Shown here in pieces: positions 7,688 through 16,576 of a DNA stretch of 64,000 nucleotides (positions are counted from its first letter, which is position 1; every line of letters starts with the position of its first letter). The DNA comes from Gammaproteobacteria bacterium. GTDB taxonomy: Bacteria > Pseudomonadota > Gammaproteobacteria > Eutrophobiales > Eutrophobiaceae. The notes beneath the pieces are model-generated. The model searched no databases. It worked only from the letters and a program-made list of their open reading frames with translations, and was not told the origin of the DNA. The position numbers and the translations under genes are program-made. The stretch spans positions 124,001-188,000 of the forward strand of contig JAJFKL010000030.1 of NCBI GenBank assembly GCA_021773235.1, written 5' to 3'.

Positions 7688-7877
7688 ACTTTTTGCGGAA
7701 TTTATCAACTCGACCTGCTGTATCCAGCATTTTCTGTTTTCCGGTGTAAAACGGGTGACATTCAGAGCAAACGTCAAGATGGAGCTCACTGGTGTGTGTT
7801 GAACGAGTCTTGAATGCGTTGCCACAACTGCATTTAACGTCAACTTCATCATATGTAGGGTGTATGTCTGTTTTCAT
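7677..7877 (-). CDS. rpmE: 50S ribosomal protein L31
   Basis: This 66-residue protein is a normal L31. It keeps the four zinc-binding cysteines (C16, C18, C37, C40), so it is the zinc-containing type rather than the YkgM-like replacement. The ending [11 protein letters not shown] is typical. It has its own promoter region (7878-7967) and a strong terminator 30 bases after the stop. Confidence 0.97.
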   Translation of the reverse strand: MKTDIHPTYDEVDVKCSCGNAFKTRSTHTSELHLDVCSECHPFYTGKQKMLDTAGRVDKFRKKYGM

Positions 7878-7967
7878 GTTGTTTTACTCAATTTGTCTAT
7901 ACGTCAATCAGGGGCGGGGAGTTTATGCGAAAGCTGAGCATTTCGCAATCCTGTGAAGTGCTGGATT

Positions 7968-8345
7968 TTAATCTTTTTCCTTATTTAAGCGGTCTGTTAA
8001 GTCCATTATTGTTGCTGATTGCCTAGGTTGCTCCAGGCTATCTCGAATATGGCCAGGCTCAGACAATATTTGTAAATGATCGACCAGACCATTTTCTCCA
8101 GTAGTCTTGTCCCACATCATTTGCGAGATTTTCAGGCAAGAGGCCATCGGGTTTGCTGAAGTAGCCCGAACCTGATCGATTTGCCATTGTAGACCCTGCA
8201 TGCGGCGTTTGATTTTTTGTGATGATTTATCAATGACGTCTTGTATGATTTGCTGGCGCTTATTTTCAAAAGCATCAGGGTCTTCCTTGGCGAGCTTTGC
8301 CCACTCATCAAAATCAAACTCTGTGTTGCTAATCATGTTTTGCAT
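7968..8345 (-). CDS. DUF3135 family protein
   Basis: This 125-residue protein of unknown function matches the DUF3135 pattern as I recall it: FDFDEWAKLAKEDPDAFE near the start, then IKRRMQGLQWQIDQVRA and NPMASCLKISQMMWD. It is small and charged, with no signal peptide or membrane segment. An alternative ATG at 8336 would drop three residues. It is downstream of xthA on the same strand, 65 bases away. Confidence 0.75.
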   Translation of the reverse strand: MQNMISNTEFDFDEWAKLAKEDPDAFENKRQQIIQDVIDKSSQKIKRRMQGLQWQIDQVRATSANPMASCLKISQMMWDKTTGENGLVDHLQILSEPGHIRDSLEQPRQSATIMDLTDRLNKEKD

Positions 8346-8409
8346 AAAATGATAGTCATCTGTAGCTGTTGTCGTTGAACTAGCTGATAATCTTTAGTCT
8401 TTTATAACG

Positions 8410-9180
8410 CTAAAGCTCAAATTCTGCAACCACTGGCGTGTGATCTGAGGGGCGTTCCAGTTTGCGAGGCTCTTTGTCGATATAAGACGCACGACAGCTT
8501 TTTGCTAAATTGTCTGAGGCAAGGATAAGATCAATCCTCAGGCCACGATCGCGTCTGAACCCGGCTGCGCGGTAATCCCACCAGGAAAAGCTTTTTTCTG
8601 CTTGATCAAATGAACGAAAACAATCGCTGAAACCACTCGCTAATATTTTATTTAATTCACCTCGCTCTGGCTGGCTCACCAGGTTACACCCTTCCCATTC
8701 GTCTGGTGCATGCACATCTCGATCATCAGGTGCAATATTAAAATCGCCTAAAATAATGACAGATTCGTTTTTTGATTTGAGTTGCGTAATAAAAGGATGC
8801 AGCTTTGAAAACCACTCCAGCTTATAGCGGTATTTGTCTGAATCGACTTCTGAGCCATTTGGCACATACAGATTTAACACGGTCACGCCCTGGGTTTTAA
8901 CCGCCAAGACTCGTTTTTGGACATCATCATAGTCAGGTAGTGCTGTTGCTATGGTTTCAAGAGGAGATTTACAGATGGTTGTAACACCGTTATAGGTTTT
9001 CTGACCAACAAAACTGACGTGATAACCGGCTTCTTTTATTGCCTCTTCGGGAAAGTTTTCATCGGTAGTTTTTGTCTCTTGTATAGCGAGAACATCAGGG
9101 CTTTCAGATTCTAACCATTGCAAAACATGGGGCAGTCTGACTTTAAGGGAATTGACATTCCAGGTCGCTATCTTGAACAC
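8410..9180 (-). CDS. xthA: Exodeoxyribonuclease III
   Basis: This 256-residue enzyme is an AP endonuclease and 3'-5' exonuclease of base-excision repair. Metal ligand Glu35 is in LAIQETK. The motifs ILGDFNIAPDDRDV and the C-terminal SDHTPVVAEF contain the Asp-Asn and Asp-His of the active site. WWDYRAAGFRRDRGLRIDLIL is the usual substrate loop. Length is standard for the ExoIII branch. Confidence 0.95.
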   Translation of the reverse strand: MFKIATWNVNSLKVRLPHVLQWLESESPDVLAIQETKTTDENFPEEAIKEAGYHVSFVGQKTYNGVTTICKSPLETIATALPDYDDVQKRVLAVKTQGVTVLNLYVPNGSEVDSDKYRYKLEWFSKLHPFITQLKSKNESVIILGDFNIAPDDRDVHAPDEWEGCNLVSQPERGELNKILASGFSDCFRSFDQAEKSFSWWDYRAAGFRRDRGLRIDLILASDNLAKSCRASYIDKEPRKLERPSDHTPVVAEFEL

Positions 9181-9232
9181 GATTTATAGAGAGAGTTTAA
9201 AGTTTATTAAAATTAGATCAGAAAAAATCGAA

Positions 9233-9952
9233 TCAAACGCGAAAGCCACCATGTCTGCGGCGATTATGGAAGTCCAGTATAAAAATACCGCCCGCTAAAC
9301 CGATGGCAAAAACAATAAGCAATGCCACTATCTTATGCTTCATGCTGCTTATAGAAAAAGAATCTTCACTCATGGATTCAGAATCAGCTTCTACTTCAAT
9401 TCCAGACGATTCGAGTTGTGAGATTAGCTGCCGGTTTTCCTGTTTCAGCGTTTCAATATCAGACAGTAATTTCCCTGAGTCATCTATATCTGCAACATTT
9501 GCTTTAAGTGCGGCAAGTTGAGCTTGCAGATCACCCGCTTTCAAGCGTTCCGAGTTTAATTGCTGTTCAAGCTCTTTTTGAGCTTCTGTCCCATTGTCAG
9601 ACGTTGGAATTGTAGTTGTTTTTAATTGCGCAATTTCTTGTTTCAAAGCTTCGTTGCTTTTTTCCAGTTCTGTGACGCGCGATTTCCCAGGTTTTTCCAC
9701 GACGACATACTTGCTATTTATCCAGCCCTTATTTCCGCCTGCTTCTTGAACATGAATCAAGTCATTCTCACGCTCGATGACAGATAATGATGTGCCACTT
9801 GGTATGAGTTTGGTAATCGGGCTGTCAATAGTGCGATCTTCATGTAAACCAATTTTTAATTCATCTATCACATAGACTGTCTCGGCATGTGCAATAGTCG
9901 TCATTAGACAAAATATGCCTAATATTGCGTGTTTAACTCTGAAGTTATGCAT
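9233..9952 (-). CDS. SH3-domain periplasmic/membrane protein (YgiM/TIGR04211 type)
   Basis: This 239-residue protein starts with a signal peptide (residues 1-23, cut after AHA). A bacterial SH3 domain follows at about 24-85, ending in GWINSKYV. A coiled coil runs over about 92-170, and one transmembrane helix near 205-228 (KIVALLIVFAIGLAGGIFIL) precedes a short basic tail. That architecture is the YgiM/TIGR04211 family; its function is not settled. It is 9 bases from the prlC stop and likely cotranscribed with it. Confidence 0.88.
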   Translation of the reverse strand: MHNFRVKHAILGIFCLMTTIAHAETVYVIDELKIGLHEDRTIDSPITKLIPSGTSLSVIERENDLIHVQEAGGNKGWINSKYVVVEKPGKSRVTELEKSNEALKQEIAQLKTTTIPTSDNGTEAQKELEQQLNSERLKAGDLQAQLAALKANVADIDDSGKLLSDIETLKQENRQLISQLESSGIEVEADSESMSEDSFSISSMKHKIVALLIVFAIGLAGGIFILDFHNRRRHGGFRV

Positions 9953-9961
9953 TATTTATCC

Positions 9962-12001
9962 TTAAGCTGTAATTCCCGAATGTCTCAATAAAGGCTCAAT
10001 ACTCGGTTTTCGTCCACGAAATTCAACAAATAAGTCCATTGGCTCTCGACTGCCACCTTGTTCAAGAATCGATTGAAGAAATTCTTTGCCGGTCGCTTTG
10101 TCAAAGATACCTCTTTCCTCGAACTTGGAAAAGGCATCTGCGGATAAAACTTCGGCCCATTTGTAGCTATAGTAACCGGCTGCATAACCGCCGGCAAAGA
10201 TATGAGCAAAACTATGTTGAAATCGATTGAAGTCAGGCGCTTCGACTACAGCGACTTTTTCTCGAACTTCATTGAGCAGGTCTTGTATATCTAGTGACTC
10301 ATCTGTTGCGAATTCCATGTGTAATCGATAATCAAACAGGGCAAATTCCAGCTGTCTGACCATTTGCATGCCTGCCTGGAATGTCCGCGCCCGCGTCATT
10401 TTTTCAAATAACGCATCATCAAGGAGCCCACCGCTATCAATATGACGAGCAAAAAGATCAAGGGCCTCTTTTTCCCAACACCAGTTTTCCATGAATTGAC
10501 TGGGTAACTCGACCGCATCCCAAGGCACTCCATTAATTCCAGAGACGCCACTATATTCAACCCGTGTCATCATATGGTGTAAGCCATGGCCAAATTCATG
10601 AAATAAAGTGGTAACTTCATCATGCGTTAGTAAAGCAGGCTTGTCGCCAACAGGCGGTGTGAAATTACAGGTTAAATAGGCCACCGGGTTCTGGATGCCA
10701 GCGCTGGATTTTTTTCTAACAATACATTCATCCATCCATGCCCCACCCCGTTTATGTTGACGGGCATATAGATCAAGATAAAAACTACTCTGTGTAGTGC
10801 CATGGGAATCTAGAATATCAAAGAACATGACATCCTTATGCCAGACCTGAACCCCTTCACGTTGTTTGATGGTGACGTCGTAGAGTTTTGCAGTGATTGC
10901 AAATAGACCTTCAATAACCTGATGCACGGGAAAATAAGGGCGTAATTCCTCTTGTGAGATATCGAATTTTTTCTGTCTTAATTTTTCTGAATAATAAGCA
11001 ACATCCCAAGCCTCAAGCTTGAAGACGCTTGCTGTATCATTGGCAAATTTTGTTAACTCAGCAAACTCCTGCTCTGCAAAAGATTTGGTTCGTTCTGCAA
11101 GGTCATTTAAAAAACCTAAGACTTCATCAGGGTTTTCTGCCATCTTTGTTGCGAGTGAATAATGTGCGTAACTTTCAAAGCCAAGTAGCTTGGCTTTTTC
11201 TGTTCGATACTTAAGGATCTCAGTCATGTTCTCGCTATTATCAAACTGATCGGCAATTGGCCCTTTATCAGAAGCGCGAGTTACATAGGCTTCGTATATT
11301 TCTTTTCTTAAGCTGGTGTTGTCAGCGTATTGCATGACTGGCATGTAGGACGGAAATTCAAGTGTAAATAACCACCCTTCTTTATCTTCATTGTTTGCAG
11401 TTTGAGCAGCGAGAGCAAGGCATGACTCAGGTAAACCCGTGAGTTCATCTTTATTAGTAATAAGTTTTTTCCAGGCCTGTGTAGCATCCAACAAGTTTTC
11501 TTCAAACTTGGTTTGCAGCTTTGATAGTTGTTGTTGGATTACTTTGTAGCGTTCTTTTGCTTCTGTATCGAGAGCAATTCCAGAAAGCTGAAAATCACGT
11601 AATGCATTGGTGATGATTTTTTGTTGCGCAGTTGTCAAAGAATTAAATGACTCGGCCTTCGCAATTTGCTCATATGCATGAAACAGCGCTTCATTTTGAC
11701 CCATCTCAGTAGAGTAGTCAGAGAGTTTGGCGATACAGGCATTATAAGCTTCTCTGAGTTGATCATTATCAGCGACCGAATGCAGATGACTGGCAGGTGA
11801 CCAGGCTCGATTTAACTGGTCATCCATGTCTTCTAATTTTTGCAGCAGGTTATCCCAACTATAATCTGTTGTGCTTGCTAATAACGATTGAACTGTGCTT
11901 CTGCCTTCGGACAGTAATTGATCGATTGCGGGTTCAATATACGATGCGTTGATATTTTCGAAGGCAGGAAGTCCTTCTGTCTGTATAAGTGGGTTTTTCA
12001 T
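9962..12001 (-). CDS. prlC: Oligopeptidase A
   Basis: This 679-residue cytosolic zinc peptidase of family M3 degrades short peptides, including signal peptides. The zinc motif is HEFGH at 468-472 within FHEFGHGLHHMM. The C-terminal segment FAGGYAAGYYSYKWAEVLSADAF is the M3 substrate-binding Tyr/Gly-rich region. Length matches E. coli PrlC. There is no signal peptide. Confidence 0.96.
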   Translation of the reverse strand: MKNPLIQTEGLPAFENINASYIEPAIDQLLSEGRSTVQSLLASTTDYSWDNLLQKLEDMDDQLNRAWSPASHLHSVADNDQLREAYNACIAKLSDYSTEMGQNEALFHAYEQIAKAESFNSLTTAQQKIITNALRDFQLSGIALDTEAKERYKVIQQQLSKLQTKFEENLLDATQAWKKLITNKDELTGLPESCLALAAQTANNEDKEGWLFTLEFPSYMPVMQYADNTSLRKEIYEAYVTRASDKGPIADQFDNSENMTEILKYRTEKAKLLGFESYAHYSLATKMAENPDEVLGFLNDLAERTKSFAEQEFAELTKFANDTASVFKLEAWDVAYYSEKLRQKKFDISQEELRPYFPVHQVIEGLFAITAKLYDVTIKQREGVQVWHKDVMFFDILDSHGTTQSSFYLDLYARQHKRGGAWMDECIVRKKSSAGIQNPVAYLTCNFTPPVGDKPALLTHDEVTTLFHEFGHGLHHMMTRVEYSGVSGINGVPWDAVELPSQFMENWCWEKEALDLFARHIDSGGLLDDALFEKMTRARTFQAGMQMVRQLEFALFDYRLHMEFATDESLDIQDLLNEVREKVAVVEAPDFNRFQHSFAHIFAGGYAAGYYSYKWAEVLSADAFSKFEERGIFDKATGKEFLQSILEQGGSREPMDLFVEFRGRKPSIEPLLRHSGITA

Positions 12002-12054
12002 ATAGATAGATATTGGTTTAATAATTATAATTTCAAGGTGTTAGTGATCAAGCG

Positions 12055-13014
12055 CTAAGCGGCCAGTCGCATGCTGATTAGCCAGGTAGATAAACTTCCG
12101 CATAGTATAAACAGGCTGAGTGATAAAACAGAATAAATATGCAGTCGATAGATCAGATCATTCTCTTCTATAGCAGATAGGATAAATGGTCGGCGACTAT
12201 CATTGGTTTTATTCATGATATTCACAGGTGGTAAGGTCTTTTGTTCGCCATGCATTTCAACGACGTGATCATAGGCCGCTTGCCTGACTTTTTGCCATTC
12301 TTGTAAATCAATCTCACCATTATTATCAGCATCATATTTTTTCATTAATGTCTCTGTATCAGCCTTCCATTCACGAATTAATTCACGGACATCTTCGTTT
12401 ATGTTGAACTTAACGCCAGCGCCGCCGACTGTTTTATAGAGTCCTATGGCATAAAGACTCTCATCAGTATGTAAACGTTCTTCGGTATATCGATAACGTC
12501 GATGACGACCAAGCCCAGATAAGAAAGGCCGTTTTTTATTAGCCGATAATGGGCCGCTTAGCGGGTTTGATTCAGCGCCATGCCAAATGTCTTTGTTTGT
12601 AGACGTCACATGAGCGCCTTCGGGATCGATGATGCATTGCCCGGTTTCATCTTTGATTAAGAACAGTTCGTCACTGGTGCCACTTCTGATGGTGACCCAT
12701 TTGCTATTTTTTCCTGATTGCTTGTGTTCATCAACGCTATATTTGTACCAGGTACAAATTGTCCCCGTCAGTGGAGCAACAATCGGTTGGCCTTCCATCA
12801 ACTGACCATAACCGATTAATTCAACATAACCTTGGGCAGCGGAGCGTATTTTTGATGTTGGTGTGTCTTCAATGATGCGTTTACGGTGCAGCGTTGTGAA
12901 TGAAATGAAAAAACCAATTAGAGCAGCGATTAGTAGACCAATCGCCCATAACCAGAAATCATCGGCAGGGCCAGTTTTTGCCCAATGCTTAAGAGCGAGA
13001 AACACGTCACTCAT
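12055..13014 (-). CDS. GIDE-domain membrane protein with an EF-hand
   Basis: This 319-residue protein has one membrane helix near residues 20-41 and another at the C-terminus (about 293-316). The domain between them resembles the GIDE region of MULAN-type proteins, which in bacteria is often paired with LemA, as here. There is no RING finger, so no ligase activity is claimed. A canonical 12-residue EF-hand loop lies at 228-239 (Asp228, Asp230, Asn232, Glu234, Asp236, Glu239), suggesting calcium binding. It is 9 bases downstream of lemA, so one operon is likely. Confidence 0.75.
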   Translation of the reverse strand: MSDVFLALKHWAKTGPADDFWLWAIGLLIAALIGFFISFTTLHRKRIIEDTPTSKIRSAAQGYVELIGYGQLMEGQPIVAPLTGTICTWYKYSVDEHKQSGKNSKWVTIRSGTSDELFLIKDETGQCIIDPEGAHVTSTNKDIWHGAESNPLSGPLSANKKRPFLSGLGRHRRYRYTEERLHTDESLYAIGLYKTVGGAGVKFNINEDVRELIREWKADTETLMKKYDADNNGEIDLQEWQKVRQAAYDHVVEMHGEQKTLPPVNIMNKTNDSRRPFILSAIEENDLIYRLHIYSVLSLSLFILCGSLSTWLISMRLAA

Positions 13015-13023
13015 AAACCGTTA

Positions 13024-13596
13024 CTAACTAAAAAGCGCTTTTACGTCGACGTCCTTTTTTTCTTCGTCACTAAAGATGAGCAAGTCACGTGCAGGAAAGC
13101 CCATCATACTGGCAATGATGACATCTGGGAATTGTTCTATGCGTACATTATTAGCGTTGACTGATTCATTATAAAATTCACGTCGATCGGCAATCGTGTC
13201 TTCCAATCCTGAAATTCGTTGTTGTAAATGCTTAAAGGTTTCATTGGCCTTCAGCTCAGGATAGGCCTCTGCTACTGCAAACAAGCTACCCAATCCCATT
13301 CTAAGTTGGCCTTCAGCAGGACCTAATGCTGCGACGTCGCCACTCTCTCTAGCGGAAGACACGGCAGAACGTGCCTGCATTACTTTTTCCAGTGTCTCTT
13401 GTTCAAACCCCATATATTGTTTACAGGTCTCAACTAGTTTGGGTAATTCGTCATGACGTTGTTTTAATAACACATCAATATTTGACCATGCCTTGGAGAC
13501 GGCATGTTTCAATGAAACCAAATTATTGTAAATAGTGACCAGGTACATAACTAATGCAGCGAGGATACCCAAAAAGATAATACTGGAAACGTCCAT
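13024..13596 (-). CDS. LemA family protein
   Basis: This 190-residue protein has an N-terminal membrane helix (about 4-22) and a helical LemA body. Family signatures are VSKAWSNIDVLLKQRHDELPKL and the later ISGLEDTIADRREFYNESVN, with NxRIEQFPDVIIA and GFPARDLL near the end. A GAAGGAGG ribosome binding site sits just before the ATG. LemA proteins have no agreed molecular function. The next gene in the operon is the GIDE/EF-hand protein. Confidence 0.92.
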   Translation of the reverse strand: MDVSSIIFLGILAALVMYLVTIYNNLVSLKHAVSKAWSNIDVLLKQRHDELPKLVETCKQYMGFEQETLEKVMQARSAVSSARESGDVAALGPAEGQLRMGLGSLFAVAEAYPELKANETFKHLQQRISGLEDTIADRREFYNESVNANNVRIEQFPDVIIASMMGFPARDLLIFSDEEKKDVDVKALFS

Positions 13597-13790
13597 ATCA
13601 CTCCTCCTTCGGTTGTTTGTGTTAAGCAGTGGGTGTCATTACATTAAGTAATGAGGTTGATATATAAAGTAATGTAAATAGTAATAATTATCAATTTAGA
13701 TCAATGATTTAAATATGTATTAGCGGGTTTTTCTGATGCAATATTGAGACTATAATCTTACAAAAATAACTTTTAAAAGGAAGCACATGC

Positions 13791-14255
13791 ATGCAAGGCG
13801 ATAAACAGGTCATTAATCATCTCAATAAAGTTTTACAAAATGAATTAACAGCGATTAATCAATATTTTCTGCATGCTCGCATGTATAAAAACTTTGGTTT
13901 AACGGAACTCGATGAATATGAATACAAAGAATCTCTCGATGAGATGAAGCATGCGGATCAGCTGATTGAACGCATACTATTTTTAGAAGGTCTGCCAAGC
14001 ATGCAGAGTTTGGGAAAACTGCGTATAGGTGAATCGCCGAAAGAGATGATTGAGGCCGATCTTGCATTAGAGATGGATGCGCTGCCAGATTTAAAAGAGG
14101 CTATTAATTATTGTGAATCGATAAAAGATTACATTTCCAGAGAAGTGTTTGAATCGATTTTGGAAAGCGAAGAGGAACATGTTGACTGGTTAGAAACACA
14201 ATTAGAGTTAATTTCTAAGGTTGGACTAGAAAACTACCTACAATCAAAAATGTAA
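13791..14255 (+). CDS. bfr: Bacterioferritin
   Basis: This 154-residue subunit of the haem-containing iron storage shell oxidises Fe(II) and stores it as mineral. All ferroxidase ligands are present: Glu18, Glu51, His54, Glu94, Glu127 and His130. The haem axial ligand Met52 is also kept. A TATAAT-like -10 occurs at 13751-13756 and AAAGGAAG precedes the ATG. An overlapping ATG four bases upstream is out of frame. The bfd gene follows, giving the store-and-release pair. Confidence 0.96.
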   Translation: MQGDKQVINHLNKVLQNELTAINQYFLHARMYKNFGLTELDEYEYKESLDEMKHADQLIERILFLEGLPSMQSLGKLRIGESPKEMIEADLALEMDALPDLKEAINYCESIKDYISREVFESILESEEEHVDWLETQLELISKVGLENYLQSKM

Positions 14256-14262
14256 GTTACTG

Positions 14263-14294
14263 AAAACCCTGGGCATTAAGAAAAGCAGGGTTTT
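14263..14294 (+). terminator. bfr terminator
   Basis: AAAACCCTG (14263-14271) pairs with CAGGGTTTT (14286-14294), with the T run extending to 14296. It separates bfr from the Fur-like site of bfd, so the two genes are probably transcribed independently. Confidence 0.85.
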
Positions 14295-14310
14295 TTAATT
14301 ATTTCTAATT

Positions 14311-14329
14311 GATAATAATTCTCATTACT
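14311..14329. promoter_or_regulatory. Fur-box-like site upstream of bfd
   Basis: GATAATAATTCTCATTACT matches the 19-bp Fur consensus at 14 of 19 positions by hand alignment, with the outer hexamers well kept. It is about 50 bases before the bfd start. Iron-repressed bfd is usual in gammaproteobacteria. Confidence 0.65.
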
Positions 14330-14377
14330 ACTACAATTACTATTAATGTTTAGACGAGAATTAATAATATTTAACTT

Positions 14378-14575
14378 ATGTACGTCTGTATTTGTAACGC
14401 AGTAACCGAAACCGATATCAAAAAAGCTGTCAAAGCTGGCGCAAATTGCTTGCACCAACTTGAAAGTAAGCTTGGTGTTGGAAATCAATGCGGTTCATGT
14501 GCCTGTGATGCCTCTGCGTGTTTAGATCGCGCACTCGAATCACAAATGAATTCTGCAGATCTGTTTAGTTTATAA
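14378..14575 (+). CDS. bfd: Bacterioferritin-associated ferredoxin
   Basis: This 65-residue [2Fe-2S] ferredoxin delivers electrons to bacterioferritin to release stored iron. The cluster ligands are Cys4 and Cys6 (CIC) and Cys38 and Cys41 (CGSC), the Bfd spacing. Under iron starvation it would be induced through the Fur-like site just upstream. It is immediately downstream of bfr, supporting partnership. Confidence 0.95.
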   Translation: MYVCICNAVTETDIKKAVKAGANCLHQLESKLGVGNQCGSCACDASACLDRALESQMNSADLFSL

Positions 14576-14636
14576 AACACATTTAGATCCCTTCTTTATT
14601 TTAAATTTATTTTTTGAATAGATTTGGATTATAAAT

Positions 14637-14655
14637 GGTAATGATTCTCATTACA
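14637..14655. promoter_or_regulatory. Fur-box-like site upstream of the porin
   Basis: GGTAATGATTCTCATTACA matches the Fur consensus at 14 of 19 positions and is itself nearly palindromic (GTAATGA/TCATTAC). It is about 50 bases before the porin ATG, in a good place to block RNA polymerase. Confidence 0.7.
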
Positions 14656-14704
14656 TTTCGATGGTGAGTGAAGATTATATTTTATTTCTATGGGGAATTA
14701 GAAA

Positions 14705-15940
14705 ATGAAGCGCAACATGTTTTTAAAAAATAGCTTGATGACAATAATATCAAGCACATTATTTGTAACGTTAGTTCAGGCAGAAACACCTGATGCTGAT
14801 GAAATGTGGAAGATCATTCAGCAGCAGCAAAAGATCATTGAACAATTGCAGCAAAAACTTGATAAGACAGAGAAGAAAGTCGAAATTGCCGAGAAAAAAG
14901 TTGAAGCAACAGCACAGGAAGTAGAAGCAGCAGCAGATGCAATAGAAACAGCGCAAACATCAAGCAGCGGGCCAGGTTGGTTTGATAAAACTAGCGTCGG
15001 TGGTTATGGCGAGCTTCATTACAATAGTAAAGAGGGTAATGATGAAATTGATTTTCATCGCTTTGTTTTATATTTCGGACATGAATTCACAGAGAGTATT
15101 CGTTTTTTCTCTGAATTAGAATTAGAGCATGCATTGTCGGGAGAAGGTAAGAATGGGGAAGTTGAGTTAGAGCAAGCCTGGATAGAAATGGATCTTACAG
15201 ATAACCATCGGTTACGTGCCGGTTTGGATATTTTACCGATTGGCATTATAAATGTGACTCACGAACCAAATACGTTTTATGGTGTTGAGCGCTCAGAAGT
15301 AGAGAAAAGAATTATCCCTGCGACATGGTGGGAAGCAGGTATAGGCTTTAACGGCGAGTTAGCGCCAGGTTGGAATTACGATGTTGTTTTACATTCTGGC
15401 TTGAGTACAACAACGAACATTAGAAGTGGTCGTCAAAAAGTGTCTAATGCAAATGCAGATCATCCTGCTACAACGGCACGTCTACGATATACAGGTGTTC
15501 CCGGTTTAGAAGTCAGCGGTTCATTTCAATATCAAAGTGATATAACTGCCGGTGCGACTACGCAGTCGAATTCTGCAACGTTGTTTGAAGGTCATGTTGA
15601 CTATAAACATAGTTCCGGTCTAGGTTTGCGAGCGCTTTACGCGCAATGGGACTTGGATAATGAATTACAAGCAGGTAGAGATGATGATCAACAATATGGT
15701 TACTATATAGAACCTGCATATAGATTCCCGATTGGTTTTATTCCAGGTGAAGCTGGCGTGTTTTTCAGATGGAGTGAATTAGATTATGCCAATAACAAGG
15801 AAGAAGAGCGTATAGGTTTTGGTTTTAATTATTGGCCGACACAACAAGTGGCATTTAAATTTGACTGGACCAACATCGACGATGTTGATGCCAATACATC
15901 AAGTGATACATTGAATCTTGGATTAGGCTATCAATTTTAG
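14705..15940 (+). CDS. Outer-membrane porin, probably iron-regulated
   Basis: This 411-residue beta-barrel protein has a signal peptide (about 1-27, cut after VQA). A periplasmic coiled coil rich in Gln, Lys and Glu follows (about 30-90). The barrel starts at VGGYGELHYNSK and ends in the C-terminal Phe of GLGYQF, the usual outer-membrane signature. The coiled-coil-plus-barrel arrangement resembles OprO/P-like and trimeric carbohydrate porins. The substrate is not readable from sequence. The upstream Fur-like site and the downstream ferric transporter make an iron-related cargo plausible, but that is inference. Confidence 0.8.
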   Translation: MKRNMFLKNSLMTIISSTLFVTLVQAETPDADEMWKIIQQQQKIIEQLQQKLDKTEKKVEIAEKKVEATAQEVEAAADAIETAQTSSSGPGWFDKTSVGGYGELHYNSKEGNDEIDFHRFVLYFGHEFTESIRFFSELELEHALSGEGKNGEVELEQAWIEMDLTDNHRLRAGLDILPIGIINVTHEPNTFYGVERSEVEKRIIPATWWEAGIGFNGELAPGWNYDVVLHSGLSTTTNIRSGRQKVSNANADHPATTARLRYTGVPGLEVSGSFQYQSDITAGATTQSNSATLFEGHVDYKHSSGLGLRALYAQWDLDNELQAGRDDDQQYGYYIEPAYRFPIGFIPGEAGVFFRWSELDYANNKEEERIGFGFNYWPTQQVAFKFDWTNIDDVDANTSSDTLNLGLGYQF

Positions 15941-15990
15941 ATATTCTATAAAATGCTATCTTCAAAGGAAAATTGATGTTGTTGATTTTT

Positions 15991-16015
15991 AAAGGGCGCG
16001 AATAAGCGCCCTTTT
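15991..16015 (+). terminator. Porin terminator
   Basis: AAAGGGCGC (15991-15999) and GCGCCCTTT (16006-16014) form a 9-bp stem with a 6-base loop, followed by further T. It may be leaky, since no strong separate promoter is obvious before the next gene 25 bases away. Confidence 0.87.
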
Positions 16016-16040
16016 ATATTTTTAATTTCTTAAATACGAT

Positions 16041-16565
16041 ATGAGAAAAATTATATTTAGTTTTGTTTTAGCAATTTATGTCTTGCAGTGGAGCATGCTG
16101 TCTGTTGCAAAAGGGGTTTTTCTGGAGCCAGAAAAGTTTCTTGGGCAGGTCTTTGATAACGATCCACCGAAGCCAGAAAAAATATGGATTACAAAAGAGT
16201 TAAAATCAGAGATTAAATCTATTCTTGGGCATGATTTAAATGTTATTCGCTTACGTTATTGGGATGATGAAAGTAAGTCCGTTTGGATTTTAGAAGAGAT
16301 AGGACGAGATAAACCTATAACTGTTGGTTTGGTTGTTAAGGAAAACAAGATTGACCAACTTAATGTTTTAATCTTCAGGGAATCTCGCGGCTGGGAAGTG
16401 AAATACCCTTTTTTTACGGATCAATTTAAACAGACTGCTTTGACTATAGATAAAGAATTAGACCGAAAAATAGATGGGATATCTGGTGCGACTTTATCCG
16501 TTAATGCATTAACTAAATTGGCCCGTTTAGCGTTGTATTTAGATTCACAAGTTAAAAATAAATAA
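16041..16565 (+). CDS. Periplasmic FMN-binding (flavinylated) protein
   Basis: This 174-residue protein has an N-terminal signal peptide (about 1-23, cut after SVA). An FMN-binding domain follows, with the motif DGISGAT at 145-151. That motif fits the consensus at which ApbE attaches FMN through a Thr, here Thr151. Such proteins are periplasmic redox carriers. The gene is followed 11 bases later by a PepSY membrane protein and then the ferric ABC transporter. A role in reducing Fe(III) is inferred from context. No apbE gene lies in the window. Confidence 0.82.
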   Translation: MRKIIFSFVLAIYVLQWSMLSVAKGVFLEPEKFLGQVFDNDPPKPEKIWITKELKSEIKSILGHDLNVIRLRYWDDESKSVWILEEIGRDKPITVGLVVKENKIDQLNVLIFRESRGWEVKYPFFTDQFKQTALTIDKELDRKIDGISGATLSVNALTKLARLALYLDSQVKNK

Positions 16566-16576
16566 CACAAAACAAT

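Noticed and set aside
7688-7852. Longer N-terminus for the SNase-type nuclease
   Set aside because: It lies entirely inside rpmE in another frame and has no homology to a leader peptide.
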